Positions 57,787-64,000 of a DNA stretch of 64,000 nucleotides are shown here, one piece after another. The notes beneath the pieces were generated by a model that saw only the letters and a program-made list of their open reading frames with translations, made no database searches and was not told the origin of the DNA. Source of the DNA: Begonia masoniana (lineage: Eukaryota > Streptophyta > Magnoliopsida > Cucurbitales > Begoniaceae); NCBI GenBank assembly GCA_022432975.1, contig CM039508.1, positions 22,213,213-22,277,212 of the forward strand. Direction: 5' to 3'. The stretch's first letter is position 1; every line of letters begins with the position of its first letter. The position numbers and the translations under genes were made by a program.

Positions 57787-57902
57787 GTACGTTTAGTTTA
57801 TGTTTTGCTTAGATAGGCAGATGAAGTAATCATTTTTCCAAGTTCAAGATAATTGACTTTGGAGAATTCCTTTTTCTTTATTTCCTATCTCAATAATGAG
57901 CA
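57787..57902 (+). other. Start of CIPK intron 10
   Basis: Begins GTACGT after exon 10. No following exon (expected to start near a GLVKR-type segment) is seen before the next insertion. Confidence 0.6.
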
Positions 57903-59200
57903 TGTTAGGAACTACAATAAATCAATTCACAAAATCAGATTAACACTTGCAAACAAACATATGAATTAATAAAACGAAGAATACAAAGAGTTAGCAGAAA
58001 TTCAAGGGTCGTGTCTCCCTCCTCTCAGAGATTCAAGGATCTGCACTCCTTCCTATTATTGACCAGAATTCATAGATACCCTTATGAATTTCTTTCTCCT
58101 TTGCCTACCATCTATTTACTAATTCAAACTATAAACTACTCATAACATATTACTTAAATTATCTTTAACACAACCCATTATTTTCTTTCCTGACTTTACC
58201 CTTGGCCCAATTAGTCACTTTGTCCTCAACGTGAGTATTGGAAAATTGTTGTTGAATATTATCGAGTGATTCCATGTTGCCTTTATTATTAGGCAATTTT
58301 TCAATGTGTTATTCTTGCAATAAGTCGTCTGCATCGACACTACCTTGACAATTAAAACTTGTAGTTTTTTAGATTTACATTTATGACCAACGGTAAATTT
58401 TTCATCACAACGAAAAGACGAGCCCTTCGCCCTTAGTTCTTGTAATTCAGAATTTGTCAATGTTTTGAAAGGTCATTCAGACTTTAAATTTCCAGCTTAC
58501 TCAGCTGCATTTTTAGTTTAGAATGAACCCGAACTTACTGACGGAGCATGGGCCAAAATAAAGATTGAATCTCGGAATAAGTTGAGCTTTTGATATATTT
58601 CAACATCAACATTTTATTTTCAAATATTTGGTCTTAAAACCTACAATTTTGCTCTAATTTCTCTCCTGAGACCATTGATGAATTGTCCCTCCAAGATCGA
58701 CTCAGGTACTTCAACCAAAGGAGAAGCCAACTTCTCAAATTGACGCCTGTACTCTCACACCGTGGTCTCTTGTCTCAAGGCCAAGAATTTTTCCTTAAGA
58801 GAACCTTCAGAAGTCAATCGAAATCGCTCGATCAGGTGATGTTTGAAGTCGACCCAACTCCTAAACGGTCTTCTTCTCTCTTCCCATTGAAACCATGAGG
58901 GCGCCGCTTCCTCTTCCAGACATACTTCAACAACATCCATCTTCTCCTTTTCTGTCAAACGATTCAAAGCGAATCACTCGACTCTGTAGACCCAATCATC
59001 TGGGTCACCACCGTCATACACCAACATCTCGATTATTGGCGTGCGTAACTCCAGTCTCAGACCTTGTTCTCGATTTCGCAGCAAAACTTCATCTCCAACG
59101 TCAACAAAACTCGTCGCTAACTTTGCCTCCTCAAAATCATCAACCTCTTCCCTCTGTCTATCGAAACTGTTGGTTTTTTATGGTTAATACACGTGGCTGA
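57903..59200 (-). mobile_element. Ty3/gypsy remnant: gag joined to an LTR end
   Basis: The - strand gives gag segments VYDGGDPDDWVYRVE, NRLTEKEKMDVVEV, WVDFKHHLIERFRLTSEGSL and a zinc-finger-like SFRCDEKFTVGHKCKSKKLQV, then directly LTLRTK, which resembles the very end of pol, and an LTR-like stretch down to TGTTAGGAAC at 57903. Protease through integrase are deleted. The lineage resembles a different chromovirus branch from the Tekay-like copies. Confidence 0.7.
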
Positions 59201-59603
59201 ATTCACTATCATTTATAATAATAATGACATGCGTTACTACGTGACTTTAAAACTATTTTAAAATCATCAAAAACTTATAAATTAAATCGTTAGTCTAAAA
59301 ACAATTTATTTTCGATAAATATGTATCTTTCCAAAACGTAAACAATTTACATTGAGAAAAATTATTATATTTAAATTGTAGAATAATAAAAGAAAATACC
59401 TCTTGGAGCAACGATTTTACTCAGGTACTCCCCTCTGATCTTAACAGTTTTAACTCAGGATCAAGTATTTTTCCCAAAAACTTTGAAACCGTCGAGTCTT
59501 CTCTAAAGATCTTTACACTTAAATTTCATGACGTGTGGGGGTCCGATTTACGAGAACAACGCACTCTTATATTTGTGGAGAGACGTATTCTCAGCACATG
59601 AGA
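59201..59603. other. Unassigned sequence between the gypsy remnant and LTR H
   Basis: Nothing recognised; it may include the decayed 5' LTR of the remnant at 57903-59200. Confidence 0.4.
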
Positions 59604-60580
59604 TGTAACACCCGACGTTTCGGCCAGGTGATTTTCTGACCATTTTCATTGTCACCCTCTTATTTAACCTTTATGATTTAAAATTTAATGTTAAGATAAA
59701 TTATTACAAGTTAAGTAAAACTAGGTTGGGTGGCAGTTTTGTAAATTAAAATCGAGGGATTTAGTATAAATAGGAAATGGAAACCTTAAATCTCATTTTA
59801 TTGCCACTGTAGCCGACATTCCCTCTCGGCGATTTCTTCTCTTCCAAGTTCTTGCTCTCGGCTACCAGAACTTTCCTCTGCCGACGACCGGTTTCGAGCT
59901 TGCTCTTCTCTGCAAATCCACACCCGAGGTATGAAATGGACAATGTAGTCATTCATTAGTAAATAGAGCTCTGTTTTCGGCTCGGCACTGAGTACGGATA
60001 TTTTTAGCAGTGGCCGAGTAGCTTTAGACTTTTTAAAATCTGAAAGTAGAAATGTCATCCCGAATCGATTCTGAGCATTTTAAGTAACCAACTCGGATTT
60101 AATCAATGGTAAAACCTGTCCACCTAGTTTCGGATTTCAGACTGCAGTGTGTCAACAGAGGAATCGGAATGACTTTAGCTATTAGATCCTAGGATGGTTT
60201 ATGATTAGGACTATTAGGACTTTGTTTTAACTACTGTAATGTACATGTTTTAGGTGAAGAAGTTTAAAGGAAAGAAGCTCGGATTGCTAAGGAATCCAGG
60301 TAAGTGAATGTGTTAAGATTTCCGGCCACTAGGGCCCTACACCGCAAGGGTATTAGGAAATCACTGAAATGTTAACTTGTTGACTATGATTTGTTATTTC
60401 CACGACATGAAGAAGTTGTGTAAGTAAATGTAAAGTTACAGGATGTTCTACTTGTCCTTATGGTATGACTTTTCTCTGTGAACCTCATGTCTATGCATTA
60501 TGCCCACGTTTATGATTAAGTAGAGAACATGAAAAGTAAATGTAACCATAATTAAGTGCAGAACGGGGAAAAGACTATGC

Positions 60581-63470
60581 TATGTATGACTCGCGAATTC
60601 TCCCACTGGTGGAGGCCGAGTAATGATATGTATGACTCGCGAAATCTCCCACTGGTGGAGGCCGAGTAATGATATGTATGACTCGCGAAATCTCCCACTG
60701 GTGGAGGCCGAGTAATGATATGTATGGCTCGCGAATTCTCCCACTGGTGGAGGCCGAGTAATGATATGTATGACTCGCGAAATCTCCCACTGGTGGAGGC
60801 CGAGTAATGATATGTATGACTCGCGAAATCTCCCACTGGTGGAGGCCGAGTAATGATATGTATGACTCGCGAAATCTCCCACTGGTGGAGGCCGAGTAAT
60901 GATATGTATGACTCGCGAAATCTCCCACTGGTGGAGGCCGAGTAATGATATGTATGACTCGCGAAATCTCCCACTGGTGGAGGCCGAGTAATGATATGTA
61001 TGACTCGCGAAATCTCCCACTGGTGGAGGCCGAGTAATGATATGTATGACTCGCGAAATCTCCCACTGGTGGAGGCCGAGTAATGATATGTATGACTCGC
61101 GAAATCTCCCACTGGTGGAGGCCGAGTAATGATATGTATGACTCGCGAAATCTCCCACTGGTGGAGGCCGAGTAATGATATGTATGACTCGCGAAATCTC
61201 CCACTGGTGGAGGCCGAGTAATGATATGTATGACTCGCGAAATCTCCCACTGGTGGAGGCCGAGTAATGATATGTATGACTCGCGAAATCTCCCACTGGT
61301 GGAGGCCGAGTAATGATATGTATGACTCGCGAAATCTCCCACTGGTGGAGGCCGAGTAATGATATGTATGACTCGCGAAATCTCCCACTGGTGGAGGCCG
61401 AGTAATGATATGTATGACTCGCGAAATCTCCCACTGGTGGAGGCCGAGTAATGATATGTATGACTCGCGAAATCTCCCACTGGTGGAGGCCGAGTAATGA
61501 TATGTATGACTCGCGAAATCTCCCACTGGTGGAGGCCGAGTAATGATATGTATGACTCGCGAAATCTCCCACTGGTGGAGGCCGAGTAATGATATGTATG
61601 ACTCGCGAAATCTCCCACTGGTGGAGGCCGAGTAATGATATGTATGACTCGCGAAATCTCCCACTGGTGGAGGCCGAGTAATGATATGTATGACTCGCGA
61701 AATCTCCCACTGGTGGAGGCCGAGTAATGATATGTATGACTCGCGAAATCTCCCACTGGTGGAGGCCGAGTAATGATATGTATGACTCGCGAAATCTCCC
61801 ACTGGTGGAGGCCGAGTAATGATATGTATGACTCGCGAAATCTCCCACTGGTGGAGGCCGAGTAATGATATGTATGACTCGCGAAATCTCCCACTGGTGG
61901 AGGCCGAGTAATGATATGTATGACTCGCGAAATCTCCCACTGGTGGAGGCCGAGTAATGATATGTATGACTCGCGAAATCTCCCACTGGTGGAGGCCGAG
62001 TAATGATATGTATGACTCGCGAAATCTCCCACTGGTGGAGGCCGAGTAATGATATGTATGACTCGCGAAATCTCCCACTGGTGGAGGCCGAGTAATGATA
62101 TGTATGACTCGCGAAATCTCCCACTGGTGGAGGCCGAGTAATGATATGTATGACTCGCGAAATCTCCCACTGGTGGAGGCCGAGTAATGATATGTATGAC
62201 TCGCGAAATCTCCCACTGGTGGAGGCCGAGTAATGATATGTATGACTCGCGAAATCTCCCACTGGTGGAGGCCGAGTAATGATATGTATGACTCGCGAAA
62301 TCTCCCACTGGTGGAGGCCGAGTAATGATATGTATGACTCGCGAAATCTCCCACTGGTGGAGGCCGAGTAATGATATGTATGACTCGCGAAATCTCCCAC
62401 TGGTGGAGGCCGAGTAATGATATGTATGACTCGCGAAATCTCCCACTGGTGGAGGCCGAGTAATGATATGTATGACTCGCGAAATCTCCCACTGGTGGAG
62501 GCCGAGTAATGATATGTATGACTCGCGAAATCTCCCACTGGTGGAGGCCGAGTAATGATATGTATGACTCGCGAAATCTCCCACTGGTGGAGGCCGAGTA
62601 ATGATATGTATGACTCGCGAAATCTCCCACTGGTGGAGGCCGAGTAATGATATGTATGACTCGCGAAATCTCCCACTGGTGGAGGCCGAGTAATGATATG
62701 TATGACTCGCGAAATCTCCCACTGGTGGAGGCCGAGTAATGATATGTATGACTCGCGAAATCTCCCACTGGTGGAGGCCGAGTAATGATATGTATGACTC
62801 GCGAAATCTCCCACTGGTGGAGGCCGAGTAATGATATGTATGACTCGCGAAATCTCCCACTGGTGGAGGCCGAGTAATGATATGTATGACTCGCGAAATC
62901 TCCCACTGGTGGAGGCCGAGTAATGATATGTATGACTCGCGAAATCTCCCACTGGTGGAGGCCGAGTAATGATATGTATGACTCGCGAAATCTCCCACTG
63001 GTGGAGGCCGAGTAATGATATGTATGACTCGCGAAATCTCCCACTGGTGGAGGCCGAGTAATGATATGTATGACTCGCGAAATCTCCCACTGGTGGAGGC
63101 CGAGTAATGATATGTATGACTCGCGAAATCTCCCACTGGTGGAGGCCGAGTAATGATATGTATGACTCGCGAAATCTCCCACTGGTGGAGGCCGAGTAAT
63201 GATATGTATGACTCGCGAAATCTCCCACTGGTGGAGGCCGAGTAATGATATGTATGACTCGCGAAATCTCCCACTGGTGGAGGCCGAGTAATGATATGTA
63301 TGACTCGCGAAATCTCCCACTGGTGGAGGCCGAGTAATGATATGTATGACTCGCGAAATCTCCCACTGGTGGAGGCCGAGTAATGATATGTATGACTCGC
63401 GAAATCTCCCACTGGTGGAGGCCGAGTAATGATATGTATGACTCGCGAAATCTCCCACTGGTGGAGGCCT
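60581..63470 (+). repeat. 46-bp minisatellite, 63 units, nearly identical
   Basis: The unit runs TATGTATGACTCGCGAAATC, then TCCCACTGGTGGAGGCCGAG and TAATGA. From the first unit (60581) to the last (63433) the distance is exactly 62 x 46 bp, so there is no indel. Only units 1 and 4 show substitutions (GAATTC for GAAATC; GGCTCG in unit 4). The last unit ends early at AGGCC. Because 46 is not a multiple of 3 and the - strand lacks stops, all three - strand frames are open; these are not genes. Confidence 0.97.
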
Positions 63471-63489
63471 AGTCCGTAGACGGAAGCTG

Positions 63490-63570
63490 GAAGAGGTAGT
63501 CTTCCGGCTGACGTCATCGGCAGATGCCGAGAGTTAATTGTTTGATGGTTTAGTCTTCCGGCTGACGTCA
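63490..63570 (+). promoter_or_regulatory. Two TGACGTCA motifs between the arrays
   Basis: CTTCCGGCTGACGTCATCGG occurs twice (around 63502 and 63555), the same word as in LTR F. The second copy is continuous with the first unit of the 23-bp array. Confidence 0.5.
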
Positions 63571-64000
63571 TCGGCAGATGTTGTGTGTTGCCATCGGCAG
63601 ATGTTGTGTGTTGCCATCGGCAGATGTTGTGTGTTGCCATCGGCAGATGTTGTGTGTTGCCATCGGCAGATGTTGTGTGTTGCCATCGGCAGATGTTGTG
63701 TGTTGCCATCGGCAGATGTTGTGTGTTGCCATCGGCAGATGTTGTGTGTTGCCATCGGCAGATGTTGTGTGTTGCCATCGGCAGATGTTGTGTGTTGCCA
63801 TCGGCAGATGTTGTGTGTTGCCATCGGCAGATGTTGTGTGTTGCCATCGGCAGATGTTGTGTGTTGCCATCGGCAGATGTTGTGTGTTGCCATCGGCAGA
63901 TGTTGTGTGTTGCCATCGGCAGATGTAGTGCCACGTCATCGGCAGATGTAGTGCCACGTCATCGGCAGATGTTGTGTGTTGCCATCGGCAGATGTTGTGT
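63569..64000 (+). repeat. 23-bp minisatellite, at least 18.8 units, open at window end
   Basis: The unit is CATCGGCAGATGTTGTGTGT plus TGC. Fifteen identical units are followed by two with GTAGTGCCACGT (63914 and 63937), then the first type again. Spacing is always 23 bp. The array continues beyond base 64000. Frames open across it are repeat artefacts. Confidence 0.96.

Larger units (their letters stand above)
59604..64000 (+). repeat. LTR H, related to LTRs 1 and F, running off the window
   Basis: Begins TGTAACACCCGACG. It carries CCAGGTAAGTG (60297-60307) and a GGCC-ACTAG-GGCC hairpin followed by CTACACCG (60324-60344), in the same order as the other LTRs. It then enters two tandem arrays separated by CTTCCGGCTGACGTCATCGG motifs. 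It could be a solo LTR or the 5' LTR of an element continuing to the right. Confidence 0.75.

Noticed and set aside
60552..63934. Three very long open frames (928 to 1119 codons) on the - strand
   Set aside because: They arise because a 46-bp unit without stops is read in all three frames; there is no domain and the same peptide appears in each frame. They are a minisatellite artefact.
63534..63957. Open frames on both strands with a Cys-rich or His-rich repeat
   Set aside because: Direct translation of the 23-bp array; no independent sign of coding.

Overview
This is nuclear DNA from a flowering plant. The evidence is one intron-rich CBL-interacting protein kinase gene with GT..AG introns, initiator-Met-primed plant Ty3/gypsy and Ty1/copia retrotransposons, a hAT transposon, a Mutator-like element and a 5S-rRNA-derived LTR insertion. 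I cannot name the species. The only host gene I can support is the kinase at 51771-57786. Almost everything else is mobile DNA, much of it inserted into other mobile DNA.

Layout. 1-7971: a young Ty3/gypsy chromovirus (Tekay/Del-like, + strand) whose 5' LTR starts before the window. 8045-17011: a decayed hAT element (- strand) bounded by an 8-bp duplication. It is broken by a partial LTR (8769 to about 9745) and by solo LTR A (10688-15673), which itself holds solo LTR B (11207-14002). 17020-20616: unassigned DNA holding solo LTR C (17874-20403). 20617-29604: a - strand Tekay-like element (D) with one open frame interrupted by seven stops; its left LTR is truncated. 29605-49717: a Tnt1/Tork-like copia element (- strand) split by three nested insertions: G (29757-36296, + strand, with a Cassandra-like 5S element inside its gag), J (36693-44291, - strand, with minisatellites in both LTRs) and solo LTR F (46416-48950). 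50218-51048: a non-autonomous Mutator-like element with long inverted repeats. 51638-57786: leader and exons 1-10 of a CIPK23-like gene. 57903-59200: a gypsy gag remnant. 59604-64000: an LTR (H) carrying a 46-bp array of 63 units and a 23-bp array that runs off the window.

The most interesting pattern crosses families. Divergent long LTRs (element 1, A, B, C, D, E, F, J) share a small stem-loop with compensatory base changes. Most also share a leader module made of an AGGTAAGT splice-donor consensus followed by a hairpin or hairpin-like segment and CTACA. B, C and D additionally carry perfect GCGATCGATCTC hairpins about 250-370 bp before the LTR 3' end. Together these suggest structured, possibly spliced leader RNA in this retrotransposon group.

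The kinase gene has intact catalytic and NAF motifs and clean phase-0 introns through exon 10. Its C-terminal exons are not in the window: either intron 10 exceeds 6 kb because of insertions, or the gene is cut off. All coordinates and motifs were read by eye. Family assignments rest on recognised motifs, not on a database search.
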